This document shows, piece by piece, positions 5,565 through 13,923 of a DNA stretch of 34,824 nt. The first letter of the stretch is position 1; every line of letters starts with the position of its first letter. This stretch comes from an uncultured Coriobacteriaceae bacterium (lineage in GTDB: Bacteria > Actinomycetota > Coriobacteriia > Coriobacteriales > QAMH01), in NCBI GenBank assembly GCA_902796975.1, contig CADBRF010000300.1, positions 1 to 34,824 on the forward strand, given 5' to 3'. A model generated the notes under the pieces. The model saw nothing but the letters and a program-made list of their open reading frames with translations. It ran no database searches and was not told the origin of the DNA. A program made the position numbers and the translations under genes.

Positions 5565-7655
5565 CTAGCCCCCTAGCTTAGTGAACTGCACAACAGCCTC
5601 AGAAAGCTGTTTCTGTAAATCCGGCGAGAGCTTGATGGTGACCTTCACATCCTCAAGGCCAAAGCCGTATTGTTTGAGCGGAATCGTCGCCACTACGAGC
5701 TCTCCTCCCGAGAGAAAATCCCCGACTTCCGAAGGCAAACTGAGTTCGTCAGCCATTACCTTGAGGTCTCCTACCTCTGCAGCACTCTCCGCTTGAGCCA
5801 AGTGCTTCATCTTCAGCAGGTTCTTGGCGGCATCGGAGCCATCGCGTTCAAGAATGTGGGAGGTATTCACAAGCACCGGTCGATACGTCTGCAGTTTGGC
5901 AGGTTTGAGCCCTGTGGATTTGATTGCATCCTCGAAACTCTTGCTCGCTTTCTCAGAAAGGTCATTCCCAACAAGAGGGATTGCCTTTAGGGTCGTGTGA
6001 AAGAAATCGGATGCGTCACTGACCCCGTTGGCATAAGCCTGCAGAGCGGAACCCCATCCTCCAATTATTGTCTTGGAGAGCCCGCCGCCAAGGGACTCCG
6101 GGGGTATGAAGCCCTGTCCAATCTCGGTAATGACGTTTCCCTGATCGCCAGCAGGATCTGCTGCAAGCGTCGCTCCGGAGATGGCAACGCGAGCAGGGAG
6201 CGAATCCTGCGACTGTACAAAAGGCAGTGGCTGCAAACTTTCCGAGCCCGCGATGACGACACTTACACAGCCATACCTTCCCGGCGGCTGAGGGTCATAC
6301 CGCTTGGAGCAGCTCTCGAGACCTTTCTTGAGCGCACCGACAATTTCCTCGCGGTCCTTCTCCAGTTCCTCTCTGAGCTGTTCCTCCCGCTCTGCGGCTT
6401 CTTCATAGGCGTCGCCTGCTTCGACAAAGGCGCGATAATAGTACTCGAATCCGTTGTCAATGGAGGTTGAAGCGGCGGGCACGCGCCCGAGCGTGCGTAC
6501 GGAAAACTCGCATTCTGGGCAAAGGGCAATCCATCCAGATTCGGCGTCGCTACAGGAGCCATAACCAGCGGCAGATCCTTCTTGATAGCCTGGACATCCT
6601 TCCCAAGCATGCAACCTGAGCTCACCATCGTTGACACTCACTGGATACGCTTGCTCGGTGTAGAGATAGGTTTCTCGAATACCATCTGTGTTGCGAGCAA
6701 GTTTTTCCAGATGCGGAACAGTCTTACCCGTAGACGAAGTGGTTACGAATCCTTCGGCAACGGTATCCCATGCATATCCATAGAATTTTTCGCGCGCGAT
6801 AGACTCAGCAACCTCATCGGGATACCCATCGTAACCGGCTCCGTCTTCTTGATAGTAGCGCTCACGGTAATAGACTTTCGCCCGTTCAAGTCCCACAGAG
6901 AAATCCCAGGTCTCAGGAGATGAGTACGCTGGGTTATCCGAACCCGATAGCCCAGCTAGATGGCCGGCCCGCTCGCGCATCGACATTCCACCCGGGCCGC
7001 AGTCCGCCTGCCAGCCAGCAAGTTGTGCCTCTTCGCATTGACGTTCCGCCTCCTGGAGCTCCTCGCTTTTCTCCGCGATTTCATCTTCGAGCGCAGCAAT
7101 TGCCTCAACTGAATTGCCGAGCTCCTCCCCGCTCGCAAGTTTGACCTCCTTCCCTTCGAGCGGTAGCGGAATAGCGATGCCGGCATATTCGAGACCAGAC
7201 GTTTGCGCGTTTGCCTTAACACACGATGCCGCACGAACAGCGCAGATGGCGGGCAGGGCCTTCTGGGCAGCATTCAGACCTTTCTCAGCGGAAGCGGCGA
7301 AATCGTTGCGGAGCCCGAGCAGGCGCGATCCGGCATCGGCAAGCTTTGCAGAAACACCCTGCGCACCGGGTATGAAAGCCGCTACAGCGGAAACGGCATA
7401 GGTGGTGAGAGTGAGCAATGAGAACGAGAGCAGCATGGCGTCGACCACCTGCCCTGTAGTGACATAGACAGCAACCGCGTTGTCGGCACTGAGCGCTGCT
7501 GCGTCGGCGACGTATTGAACCTGCCCAGCGCGTGACTGAACCTGAAATGCCCGTACCGACATAAAGAGCAGCGCGCACACGAGCAGTATCGCCACAGCAC
7601 TGCCCACCGTGGTGAATCCGTCTTCACCCTTGATAAAAAGATCGCGCATCGTCAT
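5565..7655 (-). CDS. Large TadG-like pilus-associated membrane protein
   Basis: About 696 aa with one N-terminal hydrophobic segment (TTVGSAVAILLVCALLFMSV), then QSRAGQVQYVADAAALSADNAVA, the typical post-helix region of TadE/TadG (TadE-like/DUF4320-type) proteins. A second hydrophobic stretch follows (about 65-100). Further on there is a coiled-coil region (EDEIAEKSEELQEAERQCEEAQ) and cysteine-containing loops (CPGYQ...CSDAE...CPECEF and CSKRY...YGC). The processing-site position that is Glu in its neighbours is Gly (G|F-T-T-V-G). The ATG at 7655 overlaps the upstream TGA as ATGA; ATGs at 7661 and 7649 are equally possible. Likely a surface-exposed component of the Tad machine; the function is inferred. 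Confidence 0.7.
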   Translation of the reverse strand: MTMRDLFIKGEDGFTTVGSAVAILLVCALLFMSVRAFQVQSRAGQVQYVADAAALSADNAVAVYVTTGQVVDAMLLSFSLLTLTTYAVSAVAAFIPGAQGVSAKLADAGSRLLGLRNDFAASAEKGLNAAQKALPAICAVRAASCVKANAQTSGLEYAGIAIPLPLEGKEVKLASGEELGNSVEAIAALEDEIAEKSEELQEAERQCEEAQLAGWQADCGPGGMSMRERAGHLAGLSGSDNPAYSSPETWDFSVGLERAKVYYRERYYQEDGAGYDGYPDEVAESIAREKFYGYAWDTVAEGFVTTSSTGKTVPHLEKLARNTDGIRETYLYTEQAYPVSVNDGELRLHAWEGCPGYQEGSAAGYGSCSDAESGWIALCPECEFSVRTLGRVPAASTSIDNGFEYYYRAFVEAGDAYEEAAEREEQLREELEKDREEIVGALKKGLESCSKRYDPQPPGRYGCVSVVIAGSESLQPLPFVQSQDSLPARVAISGATLAADPAGDQGNVITEIGQGFIPPESLGGGLSKTIIGGWGSALQAYANGVSDASDFFHTTLKAIPLVGNDLSEKASKSFEDAIKSTGLKPAKLQTYRPVLVNTSHILERDGSDAAKNLLKMKHLAQAESAAEVGDLKVMADELSLPSEVGDFLSGGELVVATIPLKQYGFGLEDVKVTIKLSPDLQKQLSEAVVQFTKLGG

Positions 7656-8143
7656 TTCCATGCCCCAATCAAAGAGCCGGGCGATTTGCCCGCCGCGCTC
7701 GCCCAAGCGGGCGCGAGCGTCCCTTTTGCAGTCACGCTTTGGACAACATTTCCATCGCCATCGATCTCTTGCCCAAGACCCACTACTACTCCCAGCAGGG
7801 GCAAGGGGTGCACGTGGTGGCTAAGCATGACTTCGACTTCCCCAGATAACTCGCCGCCGGAAAACGTGCATTCCCACCCGTCATCTCCATCGATATGGAA
7901 GACATCAGCCTGGGGAATCGCATAGAGACGCCTCAGCGCATAGGTACGCACGGCAGAGTCGTCGCTGGCGCATGTCTCGACGAGACGGCATGTCTCTGCT
8001 GCCGCCGATTGCATGACCATGCGGTCATAGAGCAGGATCGCAGGTTGAGCCATTAGCCCTAAGACGACGAGAAACACCGGGAGCATCACCGCAGCCTCAA
8101 CCGTTGATTGCCCCTCTTGGTTAGAAAAGAAGTGCATCGACAA
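7652..8143 (-). CDS. tadE: TadE-like pseudopilin
   Basis: 163 aa. Residues SNQEGQSTVEAAVMLPVFLV give a G|Q-S-T-V-E prepilin peptidase signal and the 'VEAAVMLPVFL' TadE signature, one transmembrane helix, then an extracytoplasmic domain. TadE proteins are processed pseudopilins needed for Flp fibre assembly. The start ATG lies inside the 3' end of the upstream pilin gene (23-nt overlap), preceded by AAAGG. The gene overlaps the following TadG-like gene by 4 nt. Confidence 0.85.
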   Translation of the reverse strand: MSMHFFSNQEGQSTVEAAVMLPVFLVVLGLMAQPAILLYDRMVMQSAAAETCRLVETCASDDSAVRTYALRRLYAIPQADVFHIDGDDGWECTFSGGELSGEVEVMLSHHVHPLPLLGVVVGLGQEIDGDGNVVQSVTAKGTLAPAWASAAGKSPGSLIGAWK

Positions 8144-8348
8144 GACCTTTACCGATTATGGAGTGAGAGATTCTCGAGAAAACAAATGAATCAAGGCCAC
8201 CATTTGCAACAAATCGCCAGAGAGCACCCATGCCAACTATGATGAAAATGAGCACGGCGCCCACAAGGAGATACTCGACCGTAGCTTGCCCAACCTGCGA
8301 GCATGCCACTCGGCGAATCCGGCCTCCGAATGCATGCATTTCGTTCAT
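8121..8348 (-). CDS. Small Flp/TadE-like pilin
   Basis: 75 aa, largely one hydrophobic helix. SQVGQATVEYLLVGAVLIFIIVG carries the same cleavage signature as Flp (G|Q-A-T-V-E-Y). The mature form would be about 56 aa, the size of a Flp pilin. It may be a minor pilin or a divergent second Flp subunit. The ATG overlaps the flp TGA as ATGA. Confidence 0.8.
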   Translation of the reverse strand: MNEMHAFGGRIRRVACSQVGQATVEYLLVGAVLIFIIVGMGALWRFVANGGLDSFVFSRISHSIIGKGLVDALLF

Positions 8349-8578
8349 AGCCCGTTTATGCCATCCGTAATTGCGGTCCAGAGTTCAGCGACTTTGCCCT
8401 TGAACGCTGCAATTGCCACCATGGCGATAACCGCCAGGACCCCAACGAGAATCGCATATTCTGTGGTGCCCTGGCCACGTTCGTCGCGCACTGTAGAGAG
8501 GGCAACACTTCCACGCGTCCACAGCTCAACGCTCTTTTCATTGCTGCATTTGACTAGTTTTCCGATGAGACGTTTCAT
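8345..8578 (-). CDS. flp: Flp-family type IVb major pilin
   Basis: 77 aa. A long leader of about 34 residues is followed by RGQGTTEYAILVGVLAVIAM: cleavage after the Gly gives Q-G-T-T-E with Glu at +5 and the Flp [TE]EYA[IL] signature. The mature pilin would be about 43 residues. Flp subunits polymerise into the adherence fibre through TadA/B/C. An AAGGGA site lies 7 nt upstream of the ATG and 12 nt after tadC. It is the first of five consecutive secreted-subunit genes. Confidence 0.9.
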   Translation of the reverse strand: MKRLIGKLVKCSNEKSVELWTRGSVALSTVRDERGQGTTEYAILVGVLAVIAMVAIAAFKGKVAELWTAITDGINGL

Positions 8579-8590
8579 AGCTATTCCCTT

Positions 8591-9331
8591 CTAGATTTCG
8601 GACCCGAGGAATTGCAGAACCGCAGGCCCTACCACCAATATGAGTGTCGCCGGCAAGATGAACATGCCCGTCGGAATGAGCATCTTCACCGGCGCCTTCT
8701 CCACCTGTTGTTCGATTGCCGCGGCTTTCTCCGCGCGCAGATTACGTCCAAGCTGACTGAGCATCTCCGCCAAAGGCGACCCATAGCGAATCGCCTGAAC
8801 AGTCGTCTCCACGAAACGTTTCAAGGAAGACGACCCCACCTGTTCTGCCAGGTCTCGAAGTGCCCGATCACGCGATGCCACACCGCTTGCCCACTGGACA
8901 CGTGCACCTCGCATCTCATTGGCAAGATGCCCAGTGAACTTCTCGCAATAGAGATCAAGAGCCGCGTCGAACGAGAGGCCAGACCTCACCCCCATGGCAA
9001 CGATGTCGGCAAGCGTGTCAAGCTCGCTTTCACATGCCGCACGAAGTTCCTGATGTTTGCGGCGGGCAAGTATCGCCGGCGCCCGCTTCGCCAGCACAAA
9101 GGACGATGCGAGACAAAGTGGAAGTGCCCAAAGTGAGACAGCGGCGGAAACCACCAGAGAAATGCATGCCAATGTGGCAAAACTGAGCACTGGGTCGTGA
9201 ACAACCTGCTCGAAGCTGACATTGTTTTCCCGGCGTTGCAGCCGATGAGCACGCGCTACCAGAACACATGCCACGGCCCAGGCGCAGACGCCGGCGCAAC
9301 CTAGTGTTAATACCTGAAGAAGCCAGCCCAT
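8591..9331 (-). CDS. tadC: Tad pilus inner-membrane platform protein TadC
   Basis: 246-aa type II secretion F-domain protein. Hydrophobic segments lie at the N terminus (about 1-25), around 50-85 and at the C terminus (LIPTGMFILPATLILVVGPAVL). The cytoplasmic F domain contains ELDTLADIVAMGVRSGLSFDAALDLY. With TadB it forms the membrane platform driven by the TadA ATPase. It overlaps tadB by 25 nt; AGGGGGC precedes the ATG. Confidence 0.9.
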   Translation of the reverse strand: MGWLLQVLTLGCAGVCAWAVACVLVARAHRLQRRENNVSFEQVVHDPVLSFATLACISLVVSAAVSLWALPLCLASSFVLAKRAPAILARRKHQELRAACESELDTLADIVAMGVRSGLSFDAALDLYCEKFTGHLANEMRGARVQWASGVASRDRALRDLAEQVGSSSLKRFVETTVQAIRYGSPLAEMLSQLGRNLRAEKAAAIEQQVEKAPVKMLIPTGMFILPATLILVVGPAVLQFLGSEI

Positions 9332-10143
9332 GCTTGCCCCCTGGAAGAGCTCGCGCTCAAATCCACCGTAAGAGTTTTTCGAACCGCAAAAACACCGAGA
9401 ACGTCAAGGAGGAGAGCGAACACAAAAAGAAATACACCAAACGCGCTTTGGAAAAACTCCATCACATATGCGGGAGAAAACAGGCTCACCACCGCGAGCA
9501 AAACGAGAGGCATCAGCGAAACAATCCGCATCGAAAGCCTGCCTTGAGCCGTTTTCGTATGCAACAAAGTATGGAGTCGACTCTGTTCCTGCAGCGTACC
9601 CGCAACAGATGCGAGCACGTCCTTAAGCGCTCCGCCGCTCTTGTGCTGAATCTCCATTGCTGCAGCAAGGTAAGAAAACTCTGCCCCGCCTACGCGCTCT
9701 CTGAGCTCCTGCATGACATCGTCAAATGCTCTGCCAGCCTTAAGCCCATAGACAGCGCCGCGGAGCTCGCCAGCAAGCGGTTCCGGACAATTCGCTGCCG
9801 AATACTCGAATGCCTGTATTAGCGAGGCGCCGCTGCCCAACATGATACCGAGCAGGCGCACCATTTCCGGAAGCGCTTCCCGCATTGCTTCCTCTCTGCG
9901 CTTTTGCTCAAAATGGTCCAGAAGTCGCTTAAGCCATGGGAAGCGGCCCGCGAATTTATAGACATGCCGCATCAGCCTGTCCTTGGGTTCCGCTTGCTGC
10001 TGAGACGGAAGAGCAAGCCCCGCCACGCGTTTCTGCTCTCGATGGCGAAAAACAAGCTGAAACACCAGCTGGCCCCAACGTGCGGCTGCATATCCAGAAG
10101 CGATAAGCGCCACAATTAACATCAGCGCAGGGATTGCCGCCAT
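9307..10143 (-). CDS. tadB: Tad pilus inner-membrane platform protein TadB
   Basis: 278-aa type II secretion F-domain protein. One N-terminal membrane helix (1-20), a cytoplasmic F domain (about 90-215: LPEMVRLLGIMLGSGASLIQAFEYSA ... FSYLAAAMEIQHKSGG), then two C-terminal helices (about 207-260). It acts as partner of TadC. GAGGTGGAAGA precedes the ATG, which lies 22 nt inside tadA, so expression is coupled. Confidence 0.9.
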   Translation of the reverse strand: MAAIPALMLIVALIASGYAAARWGQLVFQLVFRHREQKRVAGLALPSQQQAEPKDRLMRHVYKFAGRFPWLKRLLDHFEQKRREEAMREALPEMVRLLGIMLGSGASLIQAFEYSAANCPEPLAGELRGAVYGLKAGRAFDDVMQELRERVGGAEFSYLAAAMEIQHKSGGALKDVLASVAGTLQEQSRLHTLLHTKTAQGRLSMRIVSLMPLVLLAVVSLFSPAYVMEFFQSAFGVFLFVFALLLDVLGVFAVRKTLTVDLSASSSRGQAWAGFFRY

Positions 10144-11447
10144 TCTTCCACCTCCTCTCTCGTCGCTATTCCCAAGTAAGGCAGGTCATCGACCCAATCG
10201 GGCTCAGCAAGCCAGCGATATGCGCCTGTGCGCCTATCACGCACGACCACATCGACAAATGGGCTGCCCATATGTGTGCTCCCATTTCCATCGCGAATGC
10301 TTCTTGCAACAAGATGGGTCACGCACCGTTTGCCATGCGGAAGGCGATCCTGCTGCACTACCAAATCGAGCGCAGAAGCTATTTGCCCCTCGATAATCTC
10401 GACAGGCATGTCCATGCCATAGCGCGCCATCATCACCAGGCGAGCAACCACTTCCGAGGGCGCATTTGCATGAAGCGTTGTCATAGAGCCTTCGTGACCT
10501 GTATTCATCGCCTGGAGCATGTCGCTTGCCTCTGCCCCTCGGCACTCGCCCACGATAATCCGATCGGGGCGCATACGGAGCGAGTTGATGACAAGGTCGC
10601 GTATGGTGACCTCGCCCTTGCCCTCGGCATTGGAAACGCGCGCCTCCATCCTCACCACATGCGGATGTGTGTCAAACCGAAGCTCCGCGGAATCTTCGAT
10701 GGTGATGATGCGCTCCTCTGGAGAAATCTCGCGGGAGAGCGCGTTGAGCAAAGTCGTCTTTCCACCGCCCGTGCCACCAGAGACCGCAATATTCTTGCGG
10801 ATGCGCACCGCCCAGGAGAGAAGCTGCGCCAAAGGCTGAGGCATAGTTCCGTTCTCTACAAGCTCGCCCAGCGTGAAGGTGATATCGCGAAATTTACGGA
10901 TGGTGAGAGCCGTGCCCCCGAGCGTTATGGGCGGGATAACCGCATTGACTCGGTGTCCCTCCGGCAAACGGGCGTTGACGAGTGGACTCTGCTCATCCAC
11001 GCGCCGCCCCAAAGGCGAGACGATGCGGTCAACGACAAGCCTGAGCTGCTCCTCCGAGGCAAAGGACTCTTCACATGGATGGAGAACTCCGTCACGTTCA
11101 ACGAACAACGAGTCGTGTCCATTCACCATAATTTCCGTGATAGTAGGATCCTTGAGGTACCGCTCGAGCGGCCCCAATCCGAGAATTATGTCGAGGGCCT
11201 CATCAATGAGGGATGCACGCGCTTTCGCGTTTTGAATCTCAATGCCGCGCACATTAAGGGTCTGTTCTACGAGAGCAGTGAGCTCTTTGCGTGCCTGGTC
11301 GTGCCCAAGGGTGCCGAGCTTGGCGATTCGTTCGCTTGACACATCCGCATAAATGGCATCGCATAGCTGTTCCCGAGTTATTGATGCTACTTCGGGCGCC
11401 ACCACCTGCTCTTTATCGGACACCAGATAGTCTGCGAGTTTCACCAT
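10122..11447 (-). CDS. tadA: Tad pilus assembly/secretion ATPase TadA (CpaF)
   Basis: 441-aa hexameric type II/IV secretion ATPase that powers pilin extrusion. The N-terminal domain (about 1-140) contains EIMVNGHDSLFVERDG. Walker A is SGGTGGGKTT (223-232, K230), followed by the Asp box IITIEDSAELRF, Walker B RPDRIIVGECRG and the His box TTLHANAP. These are the CpaF/TadA signatures. The length is normal for the family. The ATG overlaps the end of tadZ by 7 nt. Confidence 0.95.
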   Translation of the reverse strand: MVKLADYLVSDKEQVVAPEVASITREQLCDAIYADVSSERIAKLGTLGHDQARKELTALVEQTLNVRGIEIQNAKARASLIDEALDIILGLGPLERYLKDPTITEIMVNGHDSLFVERDGVLHPCEESFASEEQLRLVVDRIVSPLGRRVDEQSPLVNARLPEGHRVNAVIPPITLGGTALTIRKFRDITFTLGELVENGTMPQPLAQLLSWAVRIRKNIAVSGGTGGGKTTLLNALSREISPEERIITIEDSAELRFDTHPHVVRMEARVSNAEGKGEVTIRDLVINSLRMRPDRIIVGECRGAEASDMLQAMNTGHEGSMTTLHANAPSEVVARLVMMARYGMDMPVEIIEGQIASALDLVVQQDRLPHGKRCVTHLVARSIRDGNGSTHMGSPFVDVVVRDRRTGAYRWLAEPDWVDDLPYLGIATREEVEEWRQSLR

Positions 11448-12226
11448 GCCCTCCTCTTCCGCCGTCCGCGTGGCTCGGGCACATAGAGGTGCCCCACACG
11501 CGGCAATACATCCACGAGAACCTTGTTTACGCCATGAATAAAGCTGTTTTCACTCTCCAGAAGTTCCCCATAAGCGCCACAGCTCATGAGTTCATTGACC
11601 ACCGCCTTGCCCTCGTTAATCACATAAACTTCGGGGACATTCAATGTCTCCTGCACCCTGTTCACCGTGACGCTTGTGCGAGGAGCCCAGCGGTTATAGA
11701 TGAATACACGTCGAATATCTGGCACTCCCAGCCTGTTAAGCAGGGAATTTGCCCGAACCGCGCTGCTAATAGACGCGGGACGATAATCCATGACAAGGCA
11801 GACGATATCCGATGAGGTGACAAGCTCCGCAGTGAACCCTGTCCAGTAGGAGCTCGTATCGCATATGACAAGCTCGTGCGAGCGCCGAGCCTGCTTCACG
11901 CTTTCGGCAGCCTTTTCTTCGAGTTCGAAAGATTGCTCGGGCAGACGCGGGGAGAGACAGAGCGTGAGCCGATCTTCAATGCAAACACCCGTTGTATCTG
12001 CAGAGTCCCCCATCCCAGGCAGCTCGCTATCCAAACCGAGCCAGAGACGGTAATCGCCGAACTGAAGGTCCCCCTCGACAAGCGCCGTGTCAATGCCGCT
12101 CCGTGCCGTGAGCGCCGCCATAACGAGGGCGATTGTACTCTTGCCTACTCCACCACTTGCGGATACGAACGTGATAAGCGGAGCTTGCACTGCAGGATAG
12201 GAGTCATCAGGGTTGAGCAGATTCAT
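11441..12226 (-). CDS. tadZ: TadZ/CpaE-like ParA-family ATPase
   Basis: 261 aa. P-loop FVSASGGVGKST (20-31, K29), then EGDLQFGDYRLWLGL and the Walker-B-like VICDTSSYW. TadZ/CpaE proteins localise the Tad machine at the cell pole. It starts almost directly with the ParA domain, so the N-terminal atypical receiver domain common in CpaE/TadZ is absent. The usual first Lys of the deviant Walker A (K-G-G) is replaced by Ser. It overlaps the cpaB-like gene by 4 nt (ATGA). Confidence 0.88.
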   Translation of the reverse strand: MNLLNPDDSYPAVQAPLITFVSASGGVGKSTIALVMAALTARSGIDTALVEGDLQFGDYRLWLGLDSELPGMGDSADTTGVCIEDRLTLCLSPRLPEQSFELEEKAAESVKQARRSHELVICDTSSYWTGFTAELVTSSDIVCLVMDYRPASISSAVRANSLLNRLGVPDIRRVFIYNRWAPRTSVTVNRVQETLNVPEVYVINEGKAVVNELMSCGAYGELLESENSFIHGVNKVLVDVLPRVGHLYVPEPRGRRKRRAW

Positions 12227-12891
12227 TTGCTCTCACCGCCCTTGGCGGCAGAAGATGAGGGAAGCACGAGATGGATGGTCCCCCGAACAGAGGCGCTCAG
12301 CAGTTCCTGCGTGCTTTCCGGTGTAACAGCGAGCGTGACCCAGGTGATGTCCCCGCCCACACCTTCTTTGCCGCCACTATTGGTCTCCAGCACGAGAATA
12401 TGCTTGCCGAGCTGGACGATCTTACCTTCACCGGTCTCCACATAGACGTCCACGAGAGATCCGGTGCGGATTGCGCCACCCACTGCGAGCACATCATCGG
12501 ACGAGACGGTCACCGCCTCGAGCCCCTCTGGAACCGCGATGCGGGCGCTTCCTGTGCCTACTCGTTCCAGCAGCACGGGTTCGTTCTGTTTGAGCGCAAC
12601 CTGCGCCACCATGCCTTCTACCTGCGATGGGTCGAGCGCCACTTCTCCCTGGGGCAGCAGGTCAACTGCCCATTCCATGAGGGCAGTATTGCTTGGGCCA
12701 AGCTCCTGGCCCGCATCTATATCTGTAGTGGCCACGAGCACCTGGGCTCGATCTCCGCCATAGCGCTCGAGGGCTTCCGCCCGCGCCATACCTGCTTCCG
12801 CACGCACGGTTGCCGTGTACATGAACACGGCAAGCACAGCAAGCGCAGAGCTTACCCCGGCGATGATTAATTGGACACGATCTTTGCTCAT
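12223..12891 (-). CDS. cpaB: CpaB/RcpC-like SAF-domain pilus assembly protein
   Basis: 222 aa. One N-terminal membrane helix (LIIAGVSSALAVLAVFMYTATV, about 8-29), then an SAF domain (about 50-115: VLVATTDIDAGQEL ... VEGMVAQVALKQNEPVL) and a CpaB-type C-terminal domain (VDVYVETG). CpaB/RcpC is exported and found in most Tad loci. It is first in the operon with an excellent GAGGAGG site 4 nt before the ATG. No secretin gene (CpaC/RcpA) follows, as expected for a cell with one membrane. Confidence 0.9.
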   Translation of the reverse strand: MSKDRVQLIIAGVSSALAVLAVFMYTATVRAEAGMARAEALERYGGDRAQVLVATTDIDAGQELGPSNTALMEWAVDLLPQGEVALDPSQVEGMVAQVALKQNEPVLLERVGTGSARIAVPEGLEAVTVSSDDVLAVGGAIRTGSLVDVYVETGEGKIVQLGKHILVLETNSGGKEGVGGDITWVTLAVTPESTQELLSASVRGTIHLVLPSSSAAKGGESK

Positions 12892-13094
12892 GAATCCTCC
12901 TCGTCTTTCAACGAGGGAGACTTAATCAAAAATCATCTGTCCAAAACTACCCCCAGAATCTAACAAAACGACCGGGCAATAACCGAATTTGGGGTCTGAC
13001 CTCCTCATATTTCCGTGCCTGTTCCATGAAATTTCTGGCGCCTTGGCATTCGCATCGGTAAATCGCCTGCCACTGCGCTGCCTCGCCCACCAAC

Positions 13095-13130
13095 AAAACG
13101 CCCGCTGCCGGATGTTCGACAACGGGCGTT
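13095..13130 (-). terminator. Terminator of the HXXEE gene
   Basis: On the minus strand AACGCCCG (13130-13123) pairs with CGGGCGTT (13104-13097) around an 18-nt loop, with TTTTG at the end. It lies 27 nt after the stop of the HXXEE gene and also insulates the tad operon. Confidence 0.75.
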
Positions 13131-13157
13131 CCGCCTGCATTATGTTCTTGCTTCGTC

Positions 13158-13820
13158 TTAGAGATACTTGTCAAAATACCCAGCACTTTCAAAAGCAAAA
13201 CGTTCGCTTTTTATGCGCATGTTGATAGCGAAGGGAATGAGAATCAGCCCAACCGCAACAAAGACCATGAGACCAAAACCACCGAGCAGACCGAGCAGGT
13301 CAAACGGCTGCCTCACAAGCCACCAGATAGCGTAAATCGAAAGCTCGAGGAGACCAACGTACGAGGTAAACAGCCCGGGATTGTAAATAGTACGCTTTCC
13401 CTTCCCGCCGAACTTCTTCTTTACAATCACGCCGCTGCGCGTGTGTCCAATGCACTGCCCAATACCGAAGACAGCAGCCAGTGTGACAATCGGATATGGC
13501 ATCGACGGCGAAACATACACCAAAGCAGCAAACAGTATCGAAGCACCAAGATTCGTGAACATATTCGTGGCCATATTCTGCGGATACACTAGGGGTTCGT
13601 CAGACCCGAACGCAACATTGTTCGCATATGGGAATCCATTCGGGAAGGTGTCCTCTTCGAACACGTGTACCGAAAGCAGAACCGCGAGCAAGCAGACAAT
13701 ACGCTGGGCATGATCCCAAGCGTTCCAGTTCATCACAAGCATCACGAGCATGACAATGCCGATGGCGTACACCACATAAAGCCAAACTGATTTACACCAC
13801 GTGCGCAAGGGATCCTTCAT
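13158..13820 (-). CDS. HXXEE domain-containing integral membrane protein
   Basis: 220 aa with about six hydrophobic segments. The HxxEE signature is HVFEEDTFPNGFPY (about 72-85), followed by a conserved-looking NMFTNLGASI and GQCIGHTRSGV with a second His. The family is uncharacterised; conserved His and Glu in membrane segments suggest a metal site or hydrolase, but this is not proven. The start is chosen at the ATG after GGAGG (7-nt spacing). It is divergent from a tetR gene and shares the operator at 13862-13882, so it is probably the TetR target. Confidence 0.85.
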   Translation of the reverse strand: MKDPLRTWCKSVWLYVVYAIGIVMLVMLVMNWNAWDHAQRIVCLLAVLLSVHVFEEDTFPNGFPYANNVAFGSDEPLVYPQNMATNMFTNLGASILFAALVYVSPSMPYPIVTLAAVFGIGQCIGHTRSGVIVKKKFGGKGKRTIYNPGLFTSYVGLLELSIYAIWWLVRQPFDLLGLLGGFGLMVFVAVGLILIPFAINMRIKSERFAFESAGYFDKYL

Positions 13821-13833
13821 TTTGATGCCTCCG

Positions 13834-13885
13834 TTCAACGTTTCCTCGATACCTTGACTATAATTGGTACATTGAACCAATTAAA
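13834..13885. promoter_or_regulatory. Divergent promoters and TetR operator
   Basis: A perfect 21-bp palindrome, AATTGGT - 7 nt - ACCAATT, occupies 13862-13882. The plus-strand -10 TATAAT (13859-13864) for tetR overlaps it; a weak -35 is at about 13834-13841. The minus-strand -10 TATAGT (13862-13857) for the HXXEE gene also touches it, with TTTAAT (13885-13880) as -35. One bound dimer could block both promoters, the classic self-regulated TetR layout. Confidence 0.75.
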
Positions 13886-13923
13886 TAGCCGCTTCCTCAC
13901 ATACGGCCAATTACGGAGGGACC

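Noticed and set aside
10134..11339. Plus-strand reading frame of 401 codons over tadA
   Set aside because: Mirror frame of a well-supported TadA ATPase; no ribosome site or recognisable motifs.
12892..13000. Promoter for the tad operon
   Set aside because: Several AT-rich strings exist, but none gives a good -35/-10 pair with acceptable spacing, so none is listed.
12922..13085. Possible gene remnant or REP-type element (GGGGTCTGACC at about 12991-13001) upstream of cpaB
   Set aside because: The GGGGTCTGACC string recalls REP/transposase-associated repeats, but there is a single copy, no inverted partner and no recognisable protein.
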